From Acidobacteriota bacterium (GTDB lineage Bacteria; Acidobacteriota; Terriglobia; Versatilivoradales; Versatilivoraceae): DNA of 8,552 nt. The stretch spans positions 1 to 8,552 of the forward strand of contig JAPOZE010000660.1 of the NCBI GenBank assembly GCA_026706225.1, in the 5' to 3' direction. The stretch's first letter is position 1. The number at the start of each line of letters is the position of its first letter. Made by a program: the position numbers and the translations under genes. The notes beneath the pieces are model-generated. The model was given only the letters and a program-made list of their open reading frames with translations. It made no database searches and had not been told where the DNA came from. Below are positions 1 to 6,677 of the stretch, in pieces.

Positions 1-11
1 AAGAAGGATCG

Positions 12-1082
12 ATGAATCGGATCCTGATCATCAAGCTGGGTTCGATCGGTGACGTGGTCCACACGCTTCCCGCCCTGTCGGACTTGAGGACCTCTTTCCC
101 GCGGGCCCGGATCGACTGGCTGGTGGAGAAGCAGGCAGCAGTCCTGCTGAGAAACCATCCCTGGCTCGACCAGGTGATTGAAATCGATACCCGCAAGTGG
201 AGGCGGGCGCTGTGGCGGCCCCGCACCTGGCGGGAGATCGACGGTTGTCGGAGCCGGATGAAGCAGGAACGGTACGAGGTGGCCTTTGACTTCCAGGGAC
301 TCTGGAAGTCGGCTGTATGCGGCCTCCTTTCCGGCGCCCGTTTGCTGGTGGGATTCGACAAGCCTCACCTGAAGGAACCCGGTTGCCGCATTCTGTATGA
401 CCGGCGGGTATCACCGGATCCCGCGCCCTCCCACGTCGGCGACCTGCATCGAGCCTTGGTGGCCAGCCAGGGAGCCACCCGAGGCCAAGGCGGGGCCGAG
501 CTGAGGGTGGAAGAGTCGGACCGGGCCTATATCGAGGTGCAGTTGGCCCAACGCCGCCTGCAAGAGTTCATCATCCTCAATCCCGGAGGAGGCTGGGTGA
601 CCAAGAACTGGTCTCCCTCCAACTATGGCCTTCTCCACCATCGAATCCGGCGGGAGCTGGGTCTGAAGACGCTTCTGACCTGGGGCCCGGGAGAAGAGGA
701 CCTGGTCCGGGAGGTGATGGCGGCCTGTCCGGGCGACCCGCCCCCGACCTTTTCGACCACCCTGCCCCAGTTCATCGCCCTGGCCCGGCGAGCCCGCCTG
801 TTCGTGGGGGGCGACACCGGGCCGCTGCACCTGGCCGCGGCCTGCCGGACGCCGGTGGTGGCGATCTTCGGCCCGACCGATCCCCGCAGGAACGGGTCGC
901 CCCACCCGGACGACCTGGCGGTTTTCCAGCCGGTCCCCTGCGGGCCCTGCTACAAGAGAACCTGTCGCAAGTACCGGCGCCGGTGCATGACTCTGGTCAC
1001 GGTGGATCAGGTCTTCGACGCGGTGGTGAGGCGGCTGGAGCAATCCCGGGGACAGGCTTCGCTTCCACCCCGGTCCAACTGA
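12..1082 (+). CDS. waaC: Glycosyltransferase family 9, lipopolysaccharide heptosyltransferase I type
   Basis: Likely transfers heptose from an ADP-heptose donor onto the Kdo of the LPS inner core at the cytoplasmic face of the inner membrane. The 356-aa length is normal for family 9. The N-terminal Rossmann domain opens with KLGSIGDVVHTLPAL, where D14 is the position of the family's catalytic acid, followed by IDWLVE and a DFQGLWKSA motif, as in WaaC. The C-terminal domain has NPGGGW, the nucleotide-sugar motif GGDTGPLHLA (D268, H273) and FGPTDP. Near the C-terminus is a cysteine cluster (C310, C313, C318, C325) more typical of other family 9 members than of Escherichia coli WaaC. The ATG is preceded by AAGAAGGA, closely spaced. 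The next gene follows after 13 nt. Acceptor and exact sugar are inferred; another family 9 transferase such as heptosyltransferase II remains possible. Confidence 0.85.
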   Translation: MNRILIIKLGSIGDVVHTLPALSDLRTSFPRARIDWLVEKQAAVLLRNHPWLDQVIEIDTRKWRRALWRPRTWREIDGCRSRMKQERYEVAFDFQGLWKSAVCGLLSGARLLVGFDKPHLKEPGCRILYDRRVSPDPAPSHVGDLHRALVASQGATRGQGGAELRVEESDRAYIEVQLAQRRLQEFIILNPGGGWVTKNWSPSNYGLLHHRIRRELGLKTLLTWGPGEEDLVREVMAACPGDPPPTFSTTLPQFIALARRARLFVGGDTGPLHLAAACRTPVVAIFGPTDPRRNGSPHPDDLAVFQPVPCGPCYKRTCRKYRRRCMTLVTVDQVFDAVVRRLEQSRGQASLPPRSN

Positions 1083-1095
1083 GTCGGAACGCCTC

Positions 1096-1629
1096 ATGCA
1101 GCCGATCCTCACCCGCCTCCGCGTCCCCGCCGGCTTTCTCCTGGCCGGCCTCTATATCTGGCTGGCGCACCCCACCTGGCCTCTCTGGCTAGCGGGAATC
1201 GTCCTGGCCTTCCTGGGAATGCTCTTTCGCGGATGGGCCGCCGGCCACGTCCTCAAGAATGACCGACTGGCCGTTTCCGGACCTTACGCCTTCACCCGCC
1301 ATCCTCTCTACCTGGGCAGCTTCGTGATCGGCCTGGGATTCAGCCTGGCCGGGAGCAGCCTGACGATCCTGGTTCTGTTTCTGGGCTTCTTTTTCCTCTT
1401 GTACGGTCCGGCCATGCGGGCTGAGGAGGAGCGTCTGAAACACCTGTTCCCCGCCCGCTATCCGGACTACCGGAAGACCGTCCCCTTCTTTCTCCCCACC
1501 CGCTGGCCGGCCGGCCGCGACCCTGCTTCCTTCAGCCTGCAACACTACCGCCGCAACCGCGAGTACCGCGCGGTGCTGGGATTTGCCGCGGCCCTGGGTT
1601 TGCTCGCTTGGAAGGCGTGGTGGTTTTAG
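1096..1629 (+). CDS. Isoprenylcysteine/phospholipid methyltransferase-like integral membrane protein (ICMT/PEMT fold)
   Basis: A 177-aa polytopic membrane protein of the ICMT/PEMT type, which use S-adenosylmethionine to methylate lipid-linked or hydrophobic substrates. Hydrophobic segments lie near residues 11-24, 29-50, 72-104 and 158-176. The SAM-binding signature is GPY-x3-RHPLYLG (G62 to G74), followed by the acidic AEEERL segment (E110-E112) and then YPDYRKTVPFFLP, the usual order of conserved blocks. The last 45 residues, ending in an extra hydrophobic segment, extend beyond the core. It lies 13 nt behind the glycosyltransferase and is probably cotranscribed, which hints at an envelope lipid role, but the substrate cannot be read from sequence. 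A weak GGAA precedes the ATG. A distant relative lies on the other strand at 6822-7328. Confidence 0.8.
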   Translation: MQPILTRLRVPAGFLLAGLYIWLAHPTWPLWLAGIVLAFLGMLFRGWAAGHVLKNDRLAVSGPYAFTRHPLYLGSFVIGLGFSLAGSSLTILVLFLGFFFLLYGPAMRAEEERLKHLFPARYPDYRKTVPFFLPTRWPAGRDPASFSLQHYRRNREYRAVLGFAAALGLLAWKAWWF

Positions 1630-1690
1630 CCCGCCGTTCTCACCAGGGGGCGTGATCATGCCACAGGCGGCCCTAGGGTCACGAATTTCC

Positions 1691-1720
1691 TTCCCACAAC
1701 CGAGGGCTTTGGTTTAGAAT
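1691..1720 (+). promoter_or_regulatory. Weak candidate promoter for the citrate synthase run
   Basis: TTCCCA (1691-1696, four of six bases matching a -35 box), an 18-nt spacer, then TAGAAT (1715-1720, five of six matching a -10 box). It is the only AT-rich -10-like element in the 198-nt gap before citrate synthase. It would give a leader of about 100 nt. A TTGACA at 1802-1807 is too close to the start codon to serve that gene. Position and orientation fit; the match alone is not strong. Confidence 0.3.
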
Positions 1721-1827
1721 TCCCGCCTCGCTTTCAGACCGCGTGTCCCGTTTCAGGCTGGCCCCGCCGGTTTTCCCGCAGGAAGCACATCGCACGGTTA
1801 CTTGACAGGTTGGAGAAGGAGTGGTGA

Positions 1828-2952
1828 ATGGCCAGGTTTAAGGAAGGCTTGCAGGATATTGTGGCAGCGACCTCATCCATCTGCTACATCGACGGACAAA
1901 AGGGGATTCTGTCCTATCGCGGCATAGACATCCACGATCTGGCGGAACATTCGACCTTTGAGGAAGTTTGCTACCTGTTGTGGTTCGGCCGCCTCCCCAA
2001 GCAGACGGAACTGGACGAAATGACGACGGTCATGGGTCGCAGCCGGGCCCTGCCGGAGCCTGTGGTTCGGTTGTTGAAGAGCCTGCCCGCGGACGCGCCC
2101 CCCATGGATGTCCTGCGCACGGCTGTCTCGGCCCTGTCCCATTTCGACCCCGACGTCGCGGCCAACGACATGGCTGCCAACCTGCGAAAGACCTATCGTC
2201 TGACCGGCCAGATCGCCTCCATCGTGGCCACGGCCGACCGCATCCGCAAAGGCCAGGAACCCGTCGGCCCCGATCCCGGGCTCTCCCATGCCGCCAACTT
2301 CGTCTACATGCTCACCGGGAAAAAGCCCGATGCCACCGCCGAGAGGGCCCTGGACGTGGCACTCATCCTGCATGCCGACCATGAGTTCAACGCCTCGACC
2401 TTTGCGGCCCGGGTGACCGTGGCCACCTTGACCGACATCCATTCCGCCATTGCCTCGGCCGTCGGAACCTTGAAGGGTCCCCTGCACGGCGGCGCCAACC
2501 AGGATGTCATGCGCATGCTGATCGACATCGGGGAGACCGAGCGAGCCGAAACCTATGTCAAGGAAGCCCTGGCCAGAAAGCAGAAGATCAGCGGCTTCGG
2601 ACATCGGGTCTATCGGACCGAAGACCCCAGAGCCACCCACTTGCGCCGCATGTCCCGCGACCTGTCCGAGAGTTCCGGCACCCGCAAGTGGTTCGAAACC
2701 TCCCGGGTGATCGAAGAGGTGGTGAAACGGGAGAAGAGCATCAACGCCAACGTGGATTTCTACTCCGCCACGGTCTACTACAACCTCGGGATCCCGGTGG
2801 ACCTGTTCACCCCGCTGTTCGCAGTCAGCCGCATCTCCGGCTGGGCCGCACACGTGCTCGAGCAACTGGACAACAACCGCTTGATTCGGCCCAGGGCGGA
2901 ATACACCGGCCCCGCTCATCCGGCGCCCTACATTCCCATGAACGAGAGGTAA
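1828..2952 (+). CDS. gltA: Citrate synthase (short form)
   Basis: Condenses acetyl-CoA with oxaloacetate to form citrate at the entry of the TCA cycle, in the cytoplasm. At 374 aa it matches the short dimeric citrate synthases of Gram-positives and archaea and lacks the N-terminal extension of the hexameric NADH-regulated E. coli enzyme. The active-site residues are present: H220 in GPLHGGAN, H259 in GFGHRVYRTEDPR and D310 in NVDFYSA, with the conserved HADHE block at 182-186 ahead of them. The N-terminal GILSYRGIDI is also typical. AAGGAG at 1816-1821, six nt before the ATG, is a strong ribosome binding site. Short citrate synthases overlap in sequence with 2-methylcitrate synthase (PrpC). 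No prpB or prpD neighbour is seen, so citrate synthase is preferred. Confidence 0.93.
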   Translation: MARFKEGLQDIVAATSSICYIDGQKGILSYRGIDIHDLAEHSTFEEVCYLLWFGRLPKQTELDEMTTVMGRSRALPEPVVRLLKSLPADAPPMDVLRTAVSALSHFDPDVAANDMAANLRKTYRLTGQIASIVATADRIRKGQEPVGPDPGLSHAANFVYMLTGKKPDATAERALDVALILHADHEFNASTFAARVTVATLTDIHSAIASAVGTLKGPLHGGANQDVMRMLIDIGETERAETYVKEALARKQKISGFGHRVYRTEDPRATHLRRMSRDLSESSGTRKWFETSRVIEEVVKREKSINANVDFYSATVYYNLGIPVDLFTPLFAVSRISGWAAHVLEQLDNNRLIRPRAEYTGPAHPAPYIPMNER

Positions 2953-2989
2953 TCCCCTGCTGCCGCCACCCGTCTCATTCCGCACCCCG

Positions 2990-3478
2990 TTGTTCCGGGG
3001 GCTGGTTGCCCTCGGCATTTTGGCGGCAACTTTCGGCCTGGCTCACCCTTCCTCGGCCTCCGACGACACTCTCTCCCCCGAGGAGTTCTCCCCAAGGGAA
3101 GAGGAGGCCCTGCGGAAGGCCAAGAACCCCCGAAAGCAAGTGGGTGTATACCTGGACATCACTTTCGACCGGCTGAAACAGTTCCGAATCCTGGTTCGGA
3201 AATGCGATCAGGACCAGGCCCGGAGGTATCTGGCCGGGTACGCCCTGGCCCTGAACCGAGCCGACGACCTGGCTGCAAGGGAAGATCCCGACCAGAAAAA
3301 GGGTCAGAAACTCCTGAAGGCACTCCTGAAATCCACGCAGAAGATCAACGCCTCCCTGATCCAGACCATCGAAAAAGTTCCCCAGGATTGCCGCCCCGTG
3401 GTTCAGGAGGCCCTGCAAGTCTCCCAGCAGATCAACGGAGCCGTCCACGTCCAGCTCCTCAGAGCCGGCAGGCCCTGA
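2990..3478 (+). CDS. Exported alpha-helical protein of unknown function with two cysteines
   Basis: I do not recognise the family. From the TTG at 2990 the 162-aa product begins with a signal peptide: R3, a hydrophobic stretch over residues 5-18, and a likely signal peptidase I site after PSSA (A23). The mature part is charged and looks alpha-helical, with many Lys, Glu, Gln and Leu. It contains exactly two cysteines, C72 and C134, so one intramolecular disulphide is possible. The start is uncertain. TTG 2990 has no good ribosome binding site, while GAGAGG (2944-2949) sits ahead of in-frame CTG codons at 2957 and 2960, which would add ten or eleven residues without harming the signal peptide. 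The gene lies 37 nt after citrate synthase and 19 nt before the lipoprotein gene. A periplasmic location is inferred. Confidence 0.65.
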   Translation: MFRGLVALGILAATFGLAHPSSASDDTLSPEEFSPREEEALRKAKNPRKQVGVYLDITFDRLKQFRILVRKCDQDQARRYLAGYALALNRADDLAAREDPDQKKGQKLLKALLKSTQKINASLIQTIEKVPQDCRPVVQEALQVSQQINGAVHVQLLRAGRP

Positions 3479-3497
3479 GAATCCAGGATGATTTTCC

Positions 3498-4079
3498 ATG
3501 AACGGGTTTCGGATCTTTGTGCTGCTGGCGCTCGTTTGCTGCCTTACCGCTTGCGCCTCTTCCCGCAAGCTCAGCCCAGACACCGCCCGAACGAGAATTC
3601 TGAAGTTGGGGCTGATGGAAATCGAGGGCAAAACGCTGGAAGTCCAAAAGGTCCGGCAGATCGGGGGCAAACACGCGGTTGCCGAAGCCAGCTTGAACAT
3701 GGTTTTTCAGCTTACTCGCAACTCGCGGGGGAAGTGGGAGGTGGAGGCGGTCCGGTTTTCGGACGGGAACTGGGTTCGGGTCGAGACGCTGCGGCAGGCG
3801 CTGGACATGACCCGGGAACGACAGACCCGTCAGGACCTGAGCAGGCTGGTCAAAGGCATCCAGGAGTACAAGAAGGTCCATGGGCAGTACCCCCAGGCTG
3901 AAAACCTGTCCGGGCTGAACGATGTGCTTTTTCCCCGGCACACGGCTACTTCGATTCGCTTTGACGCCTGGGGTCGCCCGCTCATTCTCCAGCGCACCGG
4001 TCCGGAGGGTCTGCAGATCCTGTCCTCGGGCGCCGACGGCATCCGGGGCAACGAGGATGACATCTCCCTGACCCCCTAG
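3498..4079 (+). CDS. Lipoprotein with a C-terminal GspG-pseudopilin-like domain
   Basis: A 193-aa predicted lipoprotein. The N-terminus MNGFR is followed by a hydrophobic stretch and a lipobox LTAC, with C19 the acylated residue. Residues 25-105 look beta-rich and match nothing I recognise. From about residue 111 the sequence follows the soluble C-terminal part of the type II secretion major pseudopilin GspG: a helix (LVKGIQEYKKVHGQYP), then FDAWGRPL (D156, W158, G159), then LSSGADGIRGNEDDI (D180, D187, D188), where GspG binds calcium. The methylated hydrophobic pilin helix is absent and replaced by a lipid anchor, so it should not assemble as a pilin. AGGA at 3485-3488 precedes the ATG. It sits between the exported two-cysteine protein and the DsbA-like gene. 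Function unknown; outer or inner membrane anchoring is inferred. Confidence 0.75.
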   Translation: MNGFRIFVLLALVCCLTACASSRKLSPDTARTRILKLGLMEIEGKTLEVQKVRQIGGKHAVAEASLNMVFQLTRNSRGKWEVEAVRFSDGNWVRVETLRQALDMTRERQTRQDLSRLVKGIQEYKKVHGQYPQAENLSGLNDVLFPRHTATSIRFDAWGRPLILQRTGPEGLQILSSGADGIRGNEDDISLTP

Positions 4080-4126
4080 CCGCGATTGGCGATTGGAACC
4101 ATGGCCCTGATTCGGAGAATCCACTA

Positions 4127-4861
4127 ATGCCCAAGGCATCCTCCTCTCAAAGGCAGCGTTCGGGGGCTCGCGGCAAGACCGGAAAGGGAACCAACCCTTC
4201 CATCGCCAAGCCACTGGCCGTCCTGGCGGCCGTGGTCCTGGTGGCCCTGGGGGCGGCTTACTACCTGCAGCGGAGCGCTGACGAACAGGCGGCCTCCGCG
4301 CCGGCCCCAAGCTCTCAAAATGCCGGTTCCCCGATCAGCCCGCAGGGCTGGAGCAAGGGAAACAGCCTGGCCAAGGCGGTCCTGGTCGAGTTCGTCGACT
4401 TTCAGTGCGGGGCCTGCGCCGCCGCCAGCAGCCGCATGGCCAAAATCGCAAGAAAGTACGGTTCCGAGTTGAAAATCGTCTTCAAGCACCACCCCATGCA
4501 GAGGGCCCACGGAAACGCCATGATTGCCGCCCGGGCGGCCGAGGCCGCCGGACTCCAGTTCAAATTCTGGGAGATGCACGACCTGCTCCTCCAGCGCCAG
4601 CACGAGTGGGCCAAGGTGCCGGATGCCCAAAGCCTCTTTCTCCGCTACGCCGCCGAACTACAGCTCAACCTGGCGCGCTTCCGGCGGGATCTCTGGACCA
4701 AAGAGGTGGGGGACAAGATCTACCGTGACATCATGGAAGGCCAGATGGCCCAGGTCCGCTCGGTTCCCGCCTTCTTTCTGAACGGAAAGGCCATCCCCAA
4801 CAGCAGGGACGAATTCGAGTTCGAACAGAGAATCGTCGACGGCATCCGGTCTCTCCAGTGA
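4127..4861 (+). CDS. Membrane-anchored DsbA-family thiol:disulphide oxidoreductase
   Basis: Predicted to introduce disulphide bonds into exported proteins. The 244-aa protein has a basic cytoplasmic N-terminus (R and K over residues 3-28), one transmembrane helix (about 29-47), a Pro/Ser/Ala linker (about 50-75) and a DsbA-type thioredoxin domain. The redox motif is CGAC (C94, C97) after VLVEFVDFQ, and the cis-proline is V213-P214 in SVPAFFLNG. The helical insert between them contains KHHPMQ and WEMHDLL, both typical of the DsbA/BdbD branch with thioredoxin-4 domains. The GGAGA at 4114-4118 supports the ATG. The stop codon overlaps the next gene, encoding a VKOR-family oxidase, so the two proteins are probably made in step and work together: VKOR would re-oxidise this protein, as DsbB does for DsbA. 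Confidence 0.9.
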   Translation: MPKASSSQRQRSGARGKTGKGTNPSIAKPLAVLAAVVLVALGAAYYLQRSADEQAASAPAPSSQNAGSPISPQGWSKGNSLAKAVLVEFVDFQCGACAAASSRMAKIARKYGSELKIVFKHHPMQRAHGNAMIAARAAEAAGLQFKFWEMHDLLLQRQHEWAKVPDAQSLFLRYAAELQLNLARFRRDLWTKEVGDKIYRDIMEGQMAQVRSVPAFFLNGKAIPNSRDEFEFEQRIVDGIRSLQ

Positions 4862-5292
4862 GCGGCAATCCCTGGTCGATTCGCGTGATGGTGCTGGCCG
4901 GCTTCGCCGGAATGGTCGATTCAGGCTATGTCGGCTTCCACAGCCTCACCGGCCTGCTGATCCCCTGCGGTCCTGCCGGCGGCTGCGACCAGGTCCTCAA
5001 CAGCGCCTATTCCCACTGGGGCGGCCTCTCCATCGCCTGGTTCGGCTTCGCCTACTATCTGGCGGTGACCGCCGCCGGCATCTTCGGCCTGTCGGGGTTC
5101 CGGCAGGTGTTCCGCTTCAGCCTGATCGCGAGCCTGGCGGCCTTCCTGGTCACCCTCTACCTGCTCTACGTTCAGGCATTCATCCTGAAGGCCTTCTGCG
5201 ACTACTGCCTGCTCTCCGCCCTTCTGGTTTTCGTGATACTGGGAGCTCACCTGGCCTTGCGTCCCTGGACCGGAACGCCGGAATCCGCCTGA
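4858..5292 (+). CDS. Vitamin K epoxide reductase (VKOR) family quinone-linked disulphide oxidase
   Basis: An inner-membrane protein that passes electrons from the cysteines of a DsbA-like partner to quinone, replacing DsbB. The 144-aa length is that of a single-domain bacterial VKOR. About four transmembrane helices are visible (near residues 8-35, 57-76, 86-108 and 116-133). The periplasmic loop has C37 and C43 (CGPAGGC, the spacing of the cyanobacterial VKOR loop pair). The conserved LSIAWFGFAYY follows at 57-67, and the quinone-side redox motif is CDYC (C114, C117). All four redox cysteines are present. Unlike cyanobacterial VKOR there is no fused thioredoxin domain; that role falls to the separate upstream gene. 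The GTG start lies inside GTGA, overlapping the upstream stop by 4 nt, which implies translational coupling. Confidence 0.9.
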   Translation: MSGNPWSIRVMVLAGFAGMVDSGYVGFHSLTGLLIPCGPAGGCDQVLNSAYSHWGGLSIAWFGFAYYLAVTAAGIFGLSGFRQVFRFSLIASLAAFLVTLYLLYVQAFILKAFCDYCLLSALLVFVILGAHLALRPWTGTPESA

Positions 5293-5298
5293 CGGGCG

Positions 5299-5323
5299 GG
5301 CCCTCCCGGGCCGGCCCAGGGCC
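5299..5323. terminator. GC-rich hairpin between convergent genes, possible terminator
   Basis: GGCCCT (5299-5304) pairs with AGGGCC (5318-5323) around a 13-nt GC-only loop, immediately after the VKOR stop and ahead of the convergent rimI gene. No T-run follows on either strand, so it does not meet the intrinsic terminator pattern and may simply reflect the very high local GC content. Confidence 0.25.
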
Positions 5324-5411
5324 GAAGACGCCTGAGCCTCAACGCCGGAGAGTGGTTAAAAGGCAGGTCGATTCAGGCTGCAGAGGGGATAGTGCGGGAC
5401 GGGAGGCGGGA

Positions 5412-5951
5412 CTACCGCGGCAGGGCGTCCATCCCTTTCAGGACACCGGAGCCGCCGGTTGGCAAGGCATCTTTGGGGACTTCCCTCTCCATCACCCAGG
5501 CATCCTCCGGGGGATCCTGATAGTAGTTTTTGCGGCGTGAGACGATCGCGAATCCGTTGCGCCGGTAGAACCGGATGGCGCGGTGGTTGGAATGGCGCAC
5601 CTCCAGAAAGAGGCGGGTCAACTGCCGCTGCCGGGCCACTTCCTGACACTGCGCCAGGAGTTGCCGGCCCACCCTCTTCCCCAGGTATCGGGGCCGAACC
5701 ATCAGGTTGCAGAGCTCGCCATGGTCCACCAGCAGGGCCAACACGGCCGCCCCCGCCAAGGTCCCGGGCTCCCCTGGTGACGCCTTTCCGGAGGATTCCA
5801 CCTCCGCCACCAGGGGGCAGAAGAGAAACTGCTTCCCGAGCACCTGCAGATAGCCCTCCTCTCCCCATTTGCTCAGGTAGTCCCAGCAGTTCTCAATGGC
5901 CACTACCTGAGCCACGTCCGCCTCCACCATCCGGCGAATTTCAACTTTCAA
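5412..5951 (-). CDS. rimI: Ribosomal protein S18 alanine N-acetyltransferase (GNAT family)
   Basis: Acetylates a protein N-terminus, classically the alanine of ribosomal protein S18, using acetyl-CoA. The 179-aa sequence has the GNAT core. The acetyl-CoA pyrophosphate loop is RYLGKRVG (88-95). E117 in FLEVR and Y129 in AIRFYRRNGF match the catalytic Glu and Tyr of E. coli RimI. The RimI-specific ending NYYQDPPEDAWVM follows. Compared with the usual 150 residues it has a Gly/Ser/Pro-rich insert around 52-65 and about 20 extra C-terminal residues. The start is TTG, with GGGGAAGG just upstream on the same strand; beginning at M8 would remove the first beta strand. It is the last gene of the leftward run and lies 73 nt from the toxin gene. 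tsaB, its common neighbour, is about 1.6 kb away. Confidence 0.88.
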   Translation of the reverse strand: MKVEIRRMVEADVAQVVAIENCWDYLSKWGEEGYLQVLGKQFLFCPLVAEVESSGKASPGEPGTLAGAAVLALLVDHGELCNLMVRPRYLGKRVGRQLLAQCQEVARQRQLTRLFLEVRHSNHRAIRFYRRNGFAIVSRRKNYYQDPPEDAWVMEREVPKDALPTGGSGVLKGMDALPR

Positions 5952-6013
5952 GAGCCTTCCCCAACAACGGCGTCAGGAGACTTGCAAGCAGGGAGTCAAT
6001 CCCTCGCGCCGAA

Positions 6014-6027
6014 CACTCAATCCGTCA
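6014..6027. repeat. Left copy of direct repeat flanking the toxin-antitoxin module
   Basis: CACTCAATCCGTCA here and CAGTCAATCCGTCA at 6811-6824 match at 13 of 14 positions, with 11 consecutive identical bases (6017-6027 and 6814-6824). This copy supplies the TGA stop codon of the PIN toxin gene on the minus strand. A shorter piece, AGTCAATCC, recurs at 5994-6002. The pair brackets the whole toxin-antitoxin module. Confidence 0.55.
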
Positions 6028-6432
6028 GAACAGCAGGCGGATCGCTTCCCGTGGATCGACCGCGGGGATTGGAGAGCGGTGGTAGTCTCTGACGTTTCTG
6101 GTTACGATGTGCCGGGCGCCGCAGGCACGGGCGGCAGCCACCTGCATGGCGTCCTCGAAGTCCGACATTGGAAGTCCCGCAGCGTAACGAATAGCTTCCG
6201 TATTGGTGGTTGCCACCGATACGAAGCCGGTCAACTCGACGATGAAGTTCCGAGCATTCGCTCCGCCACTCACTGGAGCCACAATGTAATAGAAATTGGA
6301 GATGGAGTGCCACGCGATGAATGCACTCTCCGCGCCGTACTCGATCCTGTCCAGAAGGTCGGAGGTGGGTTGAGAGTGGGGGCTCCGATCGAGGGCGGTA
6401 TCGATGAGAACGTCAGTATCCAGAAGTATCAT
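6025..6432 (-). CDS. PIN-domain toxin of a VapBC-like module
   Basis: A predicted Mg-dependent ribonuclease that would cut RNA and stop growth unless bound by the upstream antitoxin. The 135-aa length is normal for VapC-type toxins. The N-terminal MILLDTDVLID places the first acidic pair at D5 and D7. The C-terminal block DFEDAMQ (D91, E93, D94) is followed by IVTRNVRDY (N113, D116), typical of the PIN_3-like branch. At the place where many PIN enzymes carry a second-strand Glu, this protein has N46 (HSISNFYYI). Its ATG overlaps the antitoxin stop in ATGA (6429-6432), a classic toxin-antitoxin arrangement. By eye it is less GC-rich than the neighbouring genes, suggesting acquisition. RNA target unknown. 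Confidence 0.85.
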   Translation of the reverse strand: MILLDTDVLIDTALDRSPHSQPTSDLLDRIEYGAESAFIAWHSISNFYYIVAPVSGGANARNFIVELTGFVSVATTNTEAIRYAAGLPMSDFEDAMQVAAARACGARHIVTRNVRDYHRSPIPAVDPREAIRLLF

Positions 6433-6653
6433 TGAAGGTACTTCCTGGCCAGTGCGTCATAGCGTGGATCGTCACGGCCAGCGGCCCGGAATCGGCCCCT
6501 CCACCGAGTCGCAAAGGACGGAGCCTGGTCTCCAGCGACCTGTCTGAGAGCCTTTTCGACCAGCGAGGACAGCGAGACACCCTGGGAGCGCGCGTGCCGC
6601 TTGGCTTTTGGGAGTAGCTCGGCATCCACGGTGATGGTAAGTTTTTGCTTCAT
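6429..6653 (-). CDS. Ribbon-helix-helix antitoxin (DUF6364-like)
   Basis: Antitoxin partner of the PIN toxin. The N-terminus KLTITVDAELL is a ribbon-helix-helix DNA-binding strand, followed by helices KAKRHARSQG and SLSSLVEKAL. The C-terminal tail WRGRFRAAGRDDPRYDALARKYL is the segment expected to wrap and block the toxin. I choose the ATG at 6653, giving 74 aa, because GGAGGA lies 11 nt upstream on the minus strand; an in-frame GTG at 6674 would place that ribosome binding site inside the gene. The stop overlaps the toxin start by 4 nt. The protein probably represses its own operon by binding the palindrome upstream (6678-6707). Confidence 0.85.
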   Translation of the reverse strand: MKQKLTITVDAELLPKAKRHARSQGVSLSSLVEKALRQVAGDQAPSFATRWRGRFRAAGRDDPRYDALARKYLQ

Positions 6654-6677
6654 GGTGAAGTGAATCCTCCCCACGGG

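Noticed and set aside
1649..1662. Near-palindrome GGCGTGATCATGCC after the first methyltransferase gene
   Set aside because: It has no loop and no following T-run, so it is not a terminator, and I see no promoter close enough to call it an operator.
1802..1807. TTGACA just before citrate synthase as a -35 box
   Set aside because: Only 20 nt separate it from the ATG, so a matching -10 would fall at or inside the start of the gene, over the ribosome binding site.
1873..3018. A 381-codon open frame on the minus strand
   Set aside because: It is the antisense shadow of citrate synthase, whose active-site motifs are intact; the antisense translation is Gly/Val/Gln-rich without any family motif.
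3459..4310. A 283-codon open frame on the minus strand
   Set aside because: It runs antisense across the lipoprotein gene, a gene junction and the start of the DsbA-like gene, all of which have good motifs and ribosome binding sites.
4915..5380. GGTCGATTCAGGCT occurs near 4916 and again near 5366
   Set aside because: A single 14-bp match between the VKOR coding sequence and the following gap has no symmetry or positional logic; probably chance.
5459..6085. A 208-codon open frame on the plus strand
   Set aside because: It is antisense to rimI and runs into the toxin gene; Pro/Arg/Ser-rich translation typical of a shadow frame.
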